Origin: Wurfbainia villosa
Taxonomy: Eukaryota; Streptophyta; Magnoliopsida; Zingiberales; Zingiberaceae
Direction: 5' to 3'
DNA: 64,000 nucleotides
NCBI GenBank assembly: GCA_025175895.1
Contig: CM045988.1
Location: forward strand, 11,313,647-11,377,646
The notes under the pieces are model-generated. The model was not told the origin of the DNA. It was given only the letters and a program-made list of their open reading frames with translations, and searched no databases. Positions within the stretch are counted from its first letter, which is position 1. Each line of letters starts with the position of its first letter. The position numbers and the translations under genes were made by a program. Shown in pieces: positions 12,420 to 23,625 of this stretch.

Positions 12420-12996
12420 AACTATTATCTACATGGCATGGCATACATGGCATACATCTACATGTCACGACACGCATGGCATAATGTTATGCATCTAATG
12501 CAATTACATGGCATACAATTATGTCATGTACATAATTTCCTTATTTGTCATAACTATTTATGAAAATAAAATATGTTTAAGATTTGATTCTTCAAATCAA
12601 ATCATAATTAAATTAGGAAACAAATTTCCAAATCTAATCACATATTTTATTCATGGAATTATTTGATTAAGGAAAATCTATTTAGGAAACCAATTTCCTA
12701 AATCTTTAAAACTACTTATGGAAATAAAATATTTTAAGATTTGATTTCCCAAATCAAATCATGATTAAATTAGGAAACAAATTTCCAGAATCTAATCAAA
12801 TATTTTATTTATGGAAAATATAAATTTCCATAAATACTTCCAACTTTCTTAAAGTGGAAGATTTCCATAAATACTTCTAGACTTTCCAAAATTGAAAAAT
12901 TTCCATAAATACTTCTAAATTTCCAAAATTTAGAAAACTTCCAGAAATACATTATGACTATCACAAAACCATTTTTACGATTATGTCGAAACACAA
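12420..12996 (-). other. AT-rich leader segment of element B with 37-bp repeats
   Basis: This is an untranslated leader with no open frame of note. It holds CATGGCATA-type short repeats near 12430-12520, near-repeated AT-rich blocks, and 37-38 bp units based on TTTCCATAAATACTTC at about 12815-12955. The same order is seen in A and M. Confidence 0.6.
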
Positions 12997-13001
12997 CCTG
13001 G

Positions 13002-13013
13002 GCTCTGATACCA
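13002..13013 (-). other. Primer binding site of element B
   Basis: TGGTATCAGAGC on the minus strand, complementary to the 3' end of plant initiator methionine tRNA, one base from the LTR end. Confidence 0.9.
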
Positions 13014-13014
13014 C

Positions 13015-15129
13015 TGTTGGGTTTCCGGCACCGCGGCGTGTGTGTGTTCGATCATGTTTCGTAAACATGAGCACAGCGGAAGCAATAAAAATAATAAATA
13101 TTCCTATTTATTACAACACACACAACACACGCATGCTATTACAACAAGTGTAGACATAACCGTAAATTAAAATTGCAATAAAAGGAAATTAAACTACGTT
13201 ATACCTTCCGTATGACGTGTAGCGGGAACGGCATCAACCGGAACGATTCTCGTAAGAATCGTCTCTATCCGTATCCACGCCGAGCTCCTCGGGATGACTT
13301 GGCTAAGCCACGAGCCTTAGCTTCGCTCGCGGGTTACTAGCCTCGTGTTGAAGGCGGCGTGATCGAGAGATGATCACGGTCCGAATCCAAATTCGGACCT
13401 AAACAAGTCCTCAAGACTTGCTTCTCCGGAGAGGTATTCGTCAACCGATTGGCGAATCCTTCGCCCTCCACCTCAGAGGATTACCGGAGATCAAATCCCG
13501 GTATGTTAGCCGCTGTCGGAGCACTAACCGTCGTCAAACGACGCTCCGACGAAGGAGAAGAAGCTGTCAGAAAACTGGACAGCTTTGGTGGAGAAATAGG
13601 CGCCGGCTAAAGAAGAGATGGAGCCTCACCTTTACACCCAACCCAAGGGAGATCACGAGGGTCGGAGGTCACCGGCCAGCTTGGGCGCAAGGAGATGGCA
13701 GCTCAATGAGGTTAATCTTGTTGTTGACGCAACAACAAGAGGGAGAGACAATTAGGGTTGCCTCACTTTCCAAAAACCCTTAAGCCCTATTTTATAGAGA
13801 ACTAATTCTCTTAATGGTTATTAAATCATAACCAGTTAAAATAAACCAAACCATGATGGTTTATTTTAAGTTAAAACGAACCGAACCAACTTTTGGTTCA
13901 TTCGTTTAAAATAAACCAAACCCTTTGGTTTATTCTTATCCATTGGATTAGAACCAAACCATTTTGGTCCATCCATTACGTCTTCATAAGACGGCCCATC
14001 CACGCTTCCATTGCATTTGAAACAATTTCATGCTCGCTTTATGTTTTCGTCCAACCAAACATAGTTTCTCTCGAGAATCCCATTCTCAAGCTCGTTTTAA
14101 ATCCTTTGGATTACACTCGTTGTCGTGTGACCAAATAGGTTCTCGGTTTATGTTGGCCGTCTATAATTAACCATTAATTATAGAGCGATCATGAGTGGCA
14201 CCTAGTAGTACATCATGATCCCCAATTAACCAAAAGATCAAACGTTGATCGAACTATTTACGAAACCCTTGGCTCGAATGAATCGTGCCCCATTCCTTCA
14301 CTCATCTTATACCCACTTGGTTCAGACATGGTCTATTGTGTCACCCCACTAGGGTGACTATGTCACACCTAGCCCAAGTATCATTTCCTCGTCCTCACAG
14401 TTCTAGTTACTCCACATGTATCGAAGAGTACCTTACTCTAAACATGTATTGCTTTGGCCAAAGACTTTAGTAACAATCCGACGAGAGGCCATGGGTATAC
14501 ATCTCCTCGCAAGGAGTGGTGAATCCTTTATAGGCTATTCAAACACCTTGATCACTTGACTTATACCCAATCATCCGGGTCCACATCTCCTTAGAGATGT
14601 TTGCTTAAGATGTCAAAGCATAAGTCTCCATGATCAAGATGACTTGAATACCGCAAGTCAAAGGAACATCGCACTTAAGCCCGCAGTAAGAACTTCATTG
14701 ACATATCTATATATGCAGAGAACCATATGAAGTCTTACTACGGTCACTCCAATGAACTAGTTACCATAACTAGCATCCACGATCAACTCGGACATCACTA
14801 TGTCTCGGCCCGGTGAGAATCACCGCTTGGATACACCAAGGAGTATACCTCGTGCTAGTCTTGATGAATTGATGGTGTCCAAATCCATCAATTCATCGAC
14901 TAGGATAATTCGATACATCACAATTACACATGTAGAGATACTCACTAGTTGTGATCAATCACAAATTCTCTCATCTTGTGAATCGTATCGTGGACATTCA
15001 AGATAAATGAGTTTAAGATCCAATCAAATACATAAAACATGTATACTCAAATAGTGAATCTTCATTTATCATATAAATGGTTCATACATAAGGCGATTGC
15101 CTTAGGACATCTCTCATATATTACTAACA
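13015..15129 (-). repeat. 5' LTR of element B
   Basis: An LTR of 2115 bp, flanked by the primer site on one side and by the TSD GTCTC (15130-15134) on the other. Confidence 0.92.
13788..13796 (-). promoter_or_regulatory. TATA box in 5' LTR of element B
   Basis: TATAAAATA on the minus strand. This is the copy placed to drive the full-length element RNA. Confidence 0.6.
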
Positions 15130-17172
15130 GTCTCTACTACTCCATATGAGATATGGAATAGTAAAAAACCTCATGTATCTTACTTGAAGATATGGAGTTG
15201 TCCTGCTTATGTGAAGCGGACTGTATCAGACAAATTGGATGCTAAGTCTGATAAATGTCTATTTATTGGATACCCTAAGGAAACAAGGGGTTACCAATTC
15301 TATCATCCTGTGGAACAAAAGGTGTTTGTTTCAAGTCATGCTGTGTTTCTAGAGAAAGAGTTTCTCTTGCAAGAAAATAGTGGGAGTGTCGTCGAGCTTG
15401 AGGAGGCTCGAGAGACTCAAATAGACATTGATGAGATACCTGGTGAAGCACAACAGCCGATAACTCATAGTGATGAGCAATCGGCTGGACCTATTGAAAC
15501 ACCACATCTTCGTAGATCTGGTAGAACACGCAACATTCCTGAGAGATATGGATTTCTCGTAAGTGAATTGAACGACGTGTTACTCATTGATGATGAGAAA
15601 CCTACCAGTTATGAAGAAGTGCTGACAAGTTCAGAAAGGGATAAGTGGCTTGATGCCATGAAGTTGGAAATGGATTCCATGTATGAAAACCAAGTTTGGA
15701 ACTTGGTTGACCCACCTGAAGGCATCAAGCCTATAGGGTGCAAGTGGGTTTTCAAGAAGAAAACTGACATGGTTGGTAATGTGATTACCTATAAAGCTAG
15801 ATTAATGGCGAAAGGATATCGTCAAAAATAAGGTGTTGATTATGACGAAACCTATTCGCCTGTAGCTATGCTTAAATCCATTCGGATGCTCCTGGCCATA
15901 GCAGCTCATTATGATTATGAGATATGGCAGATGGATGTGAAAACAACTTTCCTTAATGGAAACCTGCTCGAGGACGTGTATATGATACAACCTGAGGGTT
16001 TCACATCGGTTGATAAAATCAAGGTATGCAAATTGTGACGGTCCATATATGGATTGAAGCAAGCATCCAGGAGCTAGAATATCCGTTTTGATGAGACAAT
16101 CAAAAAGTTTGATTTCTCACAAAATCCAGACGAACCTTGTGTGTACAAGAAGGTTAGTGGGAGTGCAGTCGTGTTCCTAGTATTGTATGTCGATGACATA
16201 TTACTTATAGGAGACGATGTTTTAATCTTATAGTCAGTTAAGATTTGGTTATCCAAGACATTCTCCATGAAAGACCTGGGAGAAGCAACTTACATCCTCA
16301 GGATTAAGATCTATAGAGATAGATCGAAATGGTTGCTTGGTCTTTCATAGTCTACATATATAGACCAAGTGCTAAAGAGGTTTAGCATGTCGGAATCCAA
16401 GAAAGGTTTCTTACCCATCAGGCATGGGATACACCTTTCGAAGTCTATGTGTCCATGCACAGAAGACGAGAAGATTTGCATGAGTAAGATTCCCTATGCG
16501 TCCGCAATAGGATCTCTCATGTATGCTATGTTATGTATGAGGCCCGATATATCGTATGCTCTGAGTGTCAAGAGAAGAAACCAGTCTGATACAGGAATGG
16601 ATCATTGGGTGGTTGTTAGGACGATCCTTAAGTACTTAAGAAGAACTAAGGATGTGTTCCTAATATATGGAGAAGGGGACATGGTGATACGCGGGTATAC
16701 GGATGCTAGCTTCCAGACAGACAAGGATGATTCCAGGTCTCAGTCTGGATACGTGTTCACTTTGAATGGAGGCACAGTGAGTTGGAAAAGTTCCAAACAA
16801 GACACTGAAGCGGATTCTACCACTGAGGCAGAATACATTGCAGCTTCAGAAGCAGCAAAGGAAGCGGTTTGGATCAAGAAGTTCATTTATGAACTTGGTG
16901 TGATTCCAGCCATTGTTGAAGAAATACCGGTCTACTGCGACAACAATGGAGCAATTGCACAGGCGAAAGAGCCAAGGTCTCATCAATGATCCAAACATGT
17001 GCTTCGCCGCTATCATCTTATCAGAGAGATCATCAGTAGGAAGGAAATACAAATCGAGAAAATCCCTACTGAAAGGAACTTAGCAGATCCTTTGACTAAG
17101 GCATTACCTCAAAGTAAGTTTGAGGGTCATGTTAGAGCTTATGGTATTGGATACCGTAGCGATTGGCATTAG
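15130..17172 (+). pseudogene. Element C integrase C-terminus, RT and RNase H
   Basis: This continues element C after the insertion of B. It starts in the integrase C-terminal domain (open frame 15184-15831), then the copia RT with the WVFKKK block, the YGLKQAS block (near 16050) and YVDD (near 16190), and ends with RNase H containing the TEAEYIA motif (near 16826) and a stop at about 17170. In-frame stops occur near 15829, 16036, 16074, 16232 and 16350, and a TGA at about 16987-16989 lies between SHQ and SKH. The last open frame is 16369-16989. RNase H residues look well preserved apart from the stop. Confidence 0.88.
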
Positions 17173-17186
17173 GCCAAGTGGGAGTT
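17173..17186 (+). other. Polypurine tract of element C
   Basis: GCCAAGTGGGAGTT lies directly before the 3' LTR, as in element B. Confidence 0.65.
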
Positions 17187-19389
17187 TGTTAGTGATATAT
17201 GAGAGATGTCATAAGGCAATCGCCTTATGTTTGAACCATTTATATGATAAATGAAGATTCACTATTTGATTATACATGTTTTCATGTATTTGATTAGATC
17301 TTAAACTCATTTACTGAATGTCCACGATACGATTCACAGCATGAGAGAATTTGTGATTGGATCACAACTAGTGAGTATCTCTACATGTGTAATTGTGATG
17401 TATCAGAATTATCCCTAGTCGATGAATTGATGGATTTGGACACCATTGATTCTGTCGAGACTAGCACGAGGTATACTCCTTGGTGTATCCAAGCAGCTGA
17501 TTTCCACTGGCTAGAGACATTGTGATGTCCGGAGTTAATCGTGAATGCTAGTTATGGTAACTAGTTCATTTGAGTGACCAGCCATAAGACTTCATATGAT
17601 TGTCTGCATATATAGATATGTCAATGAAGTTCTTACTGTAGCTTAAGTGCGATGTTCCTTTGACTTGCGGTATTCAAGTCATCTTGATCATGAAGACTTA
17701 TGCTTTGACATCTTAAGCAAGCATCTCTGAGGAGATGTGGACCCGGGATGATTGGGTATAAGTCGAAGTGATCGAAGGTGTTGAATAGCCTATAAAGGAT
17801 TCACCACTCCTTGCGAGGAGATGTATACCCATGGCCTCTCGTTGGATTGTTACTAAAGTCTTTGGCCAAAGCATTACATGTTTAGAGTAAGGTACTCTTC
17901 GATACATGTGCAGTAACTAGAATCCATAGGACGAGGAAATGATACTTGGGCTAGCTGTGACGTAGTCAGCCTAGTGGGGACTGACACTATAGACCATGTC
18001 TTGAACCAAGTGGGTATAAGATGAGTGAAGGGAATGGGGTATGATTCATTCGAGCTGCTGAAGGGTTTCAGAAATAATTCTGGATCAACCGTTGATCTTT
18101 TCGGTTAATTGGGGATCATGATGTACTACTAGGTGCCACTCATGATCGTTCTATAATTAATGGTTAATTATAGATGGCCAACATAAACCGAGAACCTATT
18201 TGGTCACACGCACAACGAGCGTAATCCGAAGGATTTAAAATGAGCTTGAGAATGAGATTCTCAGACTGAGAGAAACATGGAGCGAGCATGAAATTGTTTC
18301 AGTCGCAATGGAAGCGTGGATGGGCCGTGTCTTATGAAGACATGATGGATGAACCAAATTGGTTTGGTTCTAATCCAATGGAGGAGAATAAACCAAAGGG
18401 TTTGGTTTGTTTTAAACGAGTGAACCAAAGTTGGTTCAGTTCGTTTTATCTTAAAATAAACCATCATGGTTTGGTTTATTTTAACTTAAATTAATGGAGC
18501 GGGTTAACGGGCCTTTGGTTATGATCCGATAAACATTAAGAGAATTTGTTCTCTATAAAATAGGGCTTAAGGGTTTTGTTAAGCCCTAATCAAAAGCCTT
18601 GCAACCCTAAAAGTTGCCGCCCCCTCCTCTCCTTGGTGTAGTCGGCGCCAACCCTAGTGCCGCCGCCGCCCACCACTCAAGCTCCCTTTCCGGCGTCCAG
18701 CAGCTGCCGTCCTCTCCCCTTGCCGGCGTCGAGCTGCTGCCGGAGAAGCTTCGGTGATCTCCTTTGGGTTCGGCAATAAGGTGAGCTTCAACCTTCCCTT
18801 TTGGCCGGCCCCTATTCCTCCACCAAAGCTGTCCAGTGTTTTGGACAGCTTGTTTCCTTCTCGTCGGAGCATCGTTTGGACCTCTGACAGTGGTAGCCTT
18901 GCCAGGGATTCGATCTCCGGTAATCCTCATAGGTGGAGGACGAAGGATTCGTCAAACGGTTGACGAATACCTCTCTGGAGAAGCGAGTTTTTGAGGACTC
19001 GTTTTGGATCCGAATTTTGATTCGGATCGTGATCTTCTCTCGATCACATCGTCTTCAACGTGAGGCTAGTAACCCATACGAAGACAAGGCTCGTGACTTT
19101 GTGAAGTCATCCCGAAGATACTCGGCGTGGATACGGATAGAGACGATTCTAGCGAGAATCGTTCTGGTTGATGCCTTTCCTGCTACACGTAATATGTCAG
19201 GTATACGTAGTATAAATTTCCTTTTATTGCAAAATTTGAATTTACAGTTATGTCTACACATGTTGTACTATGCATGCGTGTGATGTGTGTGTTGTAATAA
19301 ATTAGATTTATTATTTTATTCCTTCCGCTGTGCACATGTTTACGAAACATGTTCGAACACACACTCGCCGCGGTGCCGGAAACCCAACA
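17187..19389 (+). repeat. 3' LTR of element C
   Basis: An LTR of 2203 bp from TGTTAG to CCAACA, with a TATA box at 18554-18562. It is followed by CTCCT, the expected right copy of the TSD; the left copy is outside the window. Confidence 0.92.
18554..18562 (+). promoter_or_regulatory. TATA box in 3' LTR of element C
   Basis: TATAAAATA in the context CTCTATAAAATAGGG. In a 3' LTR it could start transcription outward into the gypsy fragment. Confidence 0.55.
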
Positions 19390-19981
19390 CTCCTCTTGCG
19401 GAAGAATCGGGGGACATCTTTGTGGCGTACATGATCCCATTATAGAAGATGTGGATCACCAGCCACCTTTCCAGTCCATGGTGGGGGCATTGGTAAAGTA
19501 GCCTCTTGTAGAGATCCCAAGCTTCAAATATGGACTCCCCTTCCTTCTGACGGAAGCTTGTGATTAGATGGCGTATGTGAGCAGTCTTGTTTGGTGGGAA
19601 GTATTTATTCAAGAACTGCTGCTCACATTGTTCTCATGTAGTAATGCTTCCTGAAGGCAGGGAGTGAAGCCATGCCTTAGCCTTATCCTGCAATGAGAAC
19701 GAGAATAGGCTTAGGCAGATCGCGTCTGCAGGGACTCCATTTATCTTCATCGTCGAGCAGATTTCCAAAAATGTCTCCAGGTGCTGGTTCAAGTCTTCAG
19801 TCATAGCTCCCCCAAATTGACTCTGCTGGACCATGTGTATGAGCACCAGTTTCATCTCAAAGTTTTTTGCCGAAATGAACGGTCCAGCTATACTCGGCCT
19901 AAATCCTCTAGTGCTAGGGGCTGTGTAATCCCGCAAAGGTCGGCTACCTATATTCACTTCGGATGCAGATTGGTCCTCCAT
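19390..19981 (-). pseudogene. Gypsy gag N-terminal part
   Basis: The protein starts at 19981 (MEDQSAS) and shows the retrotransposon Gag capsid domain typical of Athila/Tat elements: a segment around FLEICSTMK, then LFSFSLQDKAKAWL and SLPSGSITT, then after a stop FPPNKTAH and ITSFRQKEGES, the CPHHG motif and FYNG. A TGA at about 19631-19633 replaces the Trp usual after SITT; the frame continues beyond it. The gene is cut at 19390 by the LTR of C. Confidence 0.85.
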
Positions 19982-20330
19982 TCTTTTCTGTTCAACTCTC
20001 CGACGATGATAGATTCATTCGATTTTTAGATCGATCGGAATCAGGCCTTTCGATCCGAGGCATCTAAGCATACAAAGAACCGAGCCACAAAGTTAGGAGT
20101 ATTTATCTAAGGTTTAGAAACAAGAAATAAACTAATCTAGCTAACTAAATCGAGGAGCAAATAAGAAAATGTATAACTACTGCTAAAATAAAAATTAAAT
20201 ATAGATATGTAAAATCTAAAACTGAAAGTAAATAAAATAAAAGTAAAAAAAAGAAAGTAAAGCAAGTAAATAAATAAATCCTAAGTCCGATCCAACTATC
20301 CACTTCTTGATTCGATATCGAATCAATCAG

Positions 20331-20349
20331 TCCCTAGCAACGGCGCAAA
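20331..20349 (-). other. Primer binding site of the gypsy element
   Basis: On the minus strand it reads TTGCGCCGTTGCTAGGGA, near the tRNA-Asp primer used by Athila/Tat elements, with two or three mismatches. Confidence 0.7.
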
Positions 20350-20354
20350 AAACA

Positions 20355-21681
20355 TGATGGTTGTGAACGCGACCTCAAATCTTGCGATGGAGACCATCGA
20401 AGACTCGAAGCGCGCACTCGCGCTCAATGTCCGCAAGTGCACGGATGTCGTCAAGTAATAAAGAATATCGATTCCATAGGGACTGAGATTTTGAGTAGCG
20501 ATTTGTCTAGTGGATGTGTTGTTGTTCGGATTGGTAATCCTAGGGTTTAGGAATGAAAGGTCGTCGGCGGTCCGAACTTAGTACGGTGTCACATGGAAGA
20601 AGAGAAGAGTTGCATCGAGGATTTGGATGGGATTCTAGGACTTCAGTTTTATTTGTGTGTTGCAGAACATGATATCAATTGAATGTATCTAGATTTTCTA
20701 GCTAGGGTTTTGTGGAAAGGACATCATACACTATGGTATGAGGATGCTGAATCGATCCCTGCGACGAGCTAGAAATGAGACACATTATCGACTCTATCGC
20801 ATCCTTCTATCCACAGTTACAGGCGATGAGGCCAACCTCTAGGTTCCTCCTAATATCCTCTAAATCTTAGATAAGAGGACTATCACCCCTCGTATAGTCT
20901 ACGCACAGAAGATAGAAAACCAAAATGCAAAGCTATAGATCTAAAAATCATTCAACTGCAAATACGATTTCAAGTAAGGAAACATATTTGAAATAGCAAT
21001 GTTCTACTCAACACAAACTACTCCCTAATCCTAGAATCGGAGAATCTACTCTATGAATACGAGAAGAGAATCACAAAACATTATGGAATTCATGAATATA
21101 ATGATAAACGTGTAAGAAATATGAATTACAATGCAAATGTAGTTCTTCACTCTGGCATTGTGGTGCATAACTTGATCCTCAAGCATCTCTCTTCCTCCTC
21201 GATGTGAGTTCCCAAAGCTTTTTAGGGCTTCAGAGTGTCATCCCGACCGTCGTGCCTCTCCTTCTAGGGGTTTGGGCATAGCTTTCCTTATATAGACATC
21301 ATGATGGATCCTCGTGAAATTTGGAAAAAACCTTGGTTGCGTCAAGTTGCCTGGCCGCCACATGGCCATGTGAAAACACATGGCCAAGCCGTGTGTAAGG
21401 TTGTGGCAGCCATTTTCGAACCTTGGACATGGCAGTGTGTAGCCGCACGCCCAGGCCGTGTCCCACTCTGTGTCCAGCTGTCAAATGCCTCATTTTTGCT
21501 CCGAAAGCGTGTCATTTTCCCCATGGAATGCTATCTTGAACACAAAAGTACAAAGAACAAATCTTCGAATAAGAAAACAGAAAATGCATACAAAATAAAG
21601 TAGAATATGCATGAAACAAACATAAAATGAAACGAGATGTGAGCGAAAACTACTCCTAAAACCCTATATGTTTCGCTCACA
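20355..21681 (-). repeat. 5' LTR of the gypsy element
   Basis: The LTR is about 1.33 kb and begins TGTGAGCGAAAC on the minus strand. An inverted copy of its first bases lies at about 21640-21650, so 21640-21681 can fold. Near 20400-20480 it holds the CAAGTGCACGGAT segment common in Athila-type LTRs. The second LTR is not in the window, so the inner boundary rests on the primer site only. Confidence 0.7.
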
Positions 21682-22419
21682 TCACATATCTCTTATGTCA
21701 AAAAATCTCGCATACTTATCTAGTGTATTTAAGACCCTCATAAATGAACTTGATTCGACGGATGCCTCCTTCCTACTTTTCCTTCCTCTCTCCTCACCTC
21801 GTCCCTTCAATTCACCCTTTAAAGCCTCTTGCCTTCCAATGGTATCGAGTCATCATTTCTCTAAATACTTGCCTCTTATCCTACGAGGGTTATCCTCCTT
21901 CTTTACCTTCACCAAAAGTCTCCTCCTTGGAGATTACCCCCTACTTATCACCCTTTACCGATTGGCATCGTTCTTCCTATGGACCGAGAGCTTTCCCCAC
22001 CGAATTCCTTCACCTCTAATTAGTCACAGATTAGGCAATTGGAGGCCCTCGTAGATACCCTTAGGCTCCGCTTGAGATCCATGGCTACCCAGTCTTACAC
22101 TCTTCGGCAAGAATTAGCAATTTGCTAGTGCAACATGTGCCATACCTGTGGGCTATACAGAACTGCGCTCCAACAACTATATTTTCCCTAGTCTATTCCC
22201 GTGTGCATTATATTCACCCCTTCGCTTGAGCAACCAACTATAGAAAGTGTACCCATACCCCATTCTTCTTTGTAATCATGTGATACGAGTTAATAAATTT
22301 ATGTAAATAAATCAAAGAGGGATTACAGGTAGATAGAGAAGCCAATAAATGTCGCATACCTCTTGTATGAACATTTCTCCGATTAACCTGAGTCAAGGAT
22401 TTTCAAAATGCCCTACTTG
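21682..22419. other. Unassigned decayed sequence
   Basis: I recognise no element here. The plus strand is rich in CT up to about 22050. Two overlapping open frames (21668-22054 and 21744-22019) match nothing I know and disagree in frame. A short stretch around 22030-22130 reads as a leucine-rich, coil-like peptide but with a nearby stop, so a decayed coding relic is possible. Confidence 0.3.
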
Positions 22420-23262
22420 GGAATAATGAAATATGTCTCTTCATAAATCCACTCTTCTGTGTAGTCTAGGAAACTCGACTTCTCCGAGTAGAGGATTTAT
22501 GAGTGACCTCACCCAGGAATAATGGAATAGATCCCTTCCTCCGCATTGCACAGAAACCCAACACATCTAGGTTGCGGACTTATGAATGGCCTTACCTGGG
22601 AAGGATGGAATATATCCCTTCCTCCGTGCTGCCTAGAAAACCCAACACATCCGGGATAAGGACTTATGAATTGCCTTATCTGGGAAGAATACAATAGATC
22701 CCTTCCTCCAGACTACATAGAAAACCCAACACATCTGGGCTGAGGACTTATGAATGGCCTTACCCAGGAAGAATGGAATAGATCCCTTCCTTGACACTGC
22801 ATAGAAAACCTAACACATCTGGGCTGAGGAATTACTAATGGCCTTATCTGCGAAGAATAGAATAGATCACTTCCTCTGCATTACATAGAAAATCCGACAC
22901 ATTCAGACTGAGGACTTACGAATGCCCTAACCTAGGAAGAATGGAATATTCTGCTCCCTAACAACACTTCATATAAAAGGACTCAAGCTAGCTGGAGGAC
23001 TTAAAAATGACCTCATCCAGGCAAGTGAAATACCTCACTTCATTCCAACACTTCATATAAAATTACTCAAGCTGGACAGAGGGCTCGCGAACGACCTCGG
23101 CCAGACAAGTGAAATACATCCCTTCATACCAACACTTCATATAAAAGAACTCAAGTTGAGTGGAGGGCTTACAAACGACCTCAGCTAGGTGAGTGAAATA
23201 CTTCACTTCATACCAACACTTCATATAAAATGACTCGAGTTAGATGGAGGGCTTAGGAACTA
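22420..23262. repeat. 84-bp tandem repeat array
   Basis: About ten units. The motif ACACAT recurs at 22561, 22645, 22729, 22813 and 22897, exactly 84 bp apart. In the right half AACACTTCATATAAAA recurs at 22963, 23047, 23131 and 23215, again 84 bp apart and in phase. The left and right halves are two diverged subfamilies of one array. The first unit (from about 22420) is 12 bp longer. As 84 is a multiple of three, a frame stays open over part of the array (22503-22697); I take this as chance. Confidence 0.85.
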
Positions 23263-23625
23263 TAGAGGAATCGGTGAGCGCTAGAGAGGGGGTGAATAGC
23301 ATTTTCTCAATTTTTTTGTTCGATCGTGTGTTCGTCTACACCAATGTTAGTGCACAACGGAATATAAATTAATTAATAGCACAAAATAGAATACAAACAC
23401 AATTGCATGCAATACATGATATTTTACATGATTTGGAACTAGGGTTCCTCCTTCCATCAAAGTGGACCACTCCTCAAGATCCCTCATCATCAAGAAGTCT
23501 TCAATTCTTGCCTTCCATTGGTTGAATCCTTCTTGTCCATAGAAATTTTATGGAATTGGTGTGTTGACGTCCCATCCTAGTCTTTCTTCGAATTCCATCT
23601 TCCCTCTAGCGATCTTGCTCCCAGG
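23263..23625 (-). repeat. SIRE-type LTR end fragment
   Basis: On the minus strand this looks like the last 300 bp of an LTR related to H and K, with the GAGGGGGTGAATAGC block near 23300. No primer site, TSD or partner LTR is seen, so it is a degraded remnant. Confidence 0.5.

Larger units (their letters stand above)
5882..15129 (-). mobile_element. Element B: complete Ty1/copia (Angela/Tork-like) element
   Basis: This is the only complete copy of its family in the window: 9248 bp with LTRs 5882-8059 and 13015-15129, an intact primer site, a polypurine tract and a 5-bp TSD. Gene order on the minus strand is gag, protease, integrase, RT, RNase H, which is the copia order. The LTRs are 2178 and 2115 bp and differ by substitutions and many short deletions, so the insertion is not very recent unless read errors inflate the differences. 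Confidence 0.95.
5308..19389 (+). mobile_element. Element C: Ty1/copia host element interrupted by A and B
   Basis: This is a plus-strand copia element of the same family as A and B. Its visible parts are 5308-5881 (integrase), 15130-17172 (end of integrase, RT, RNase H) and the 3' LTR 17187-19389. The 5' half lies left of the window beyond element A. Element B splits the integrase, and the reading of the two halves is continuous once B and one copy of GTCTC are left out. C itself lies in a gypsy gag. Confidence 0.9.
19390..21681 (-). mobile_element. Ty3/gypsy (Athila/Tat-like) 5' end, truncated by element C
   Basis: This is a minus-strand fragment with 5' LTR (20355-21681), primer site (20331-20349), short leader and the start of gag. 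The rest of the element lies left of C, outside the window. The class is judged from the gag sequence and the tRNA-Asp type primer site. Confidence 0.85.

Noticed and set aside
13002..13013. TGGTATCAGAGC copies as tRNA genes
   Set aside because: They match only the 3' end of initiator tRNA and sit next to LTR ends; no cloverleaf or A and B boxes around them.
21668..22054. Open frame of 128 codons as a host gene
   Set aside because: It overlaps another frame of similar length, starts inside the gypsy LTR end, is low-complexity Ser/Pro/Leu from a CT-rich strand, and matches no family I know.
22503..22697. Open frames on both strands with a repeating 28-residue pattern
   Set aside because: They follow from the 84-bp tandem repeat, whose period is a multiple of three; no start context, no known domain and stops in neighbouring units.
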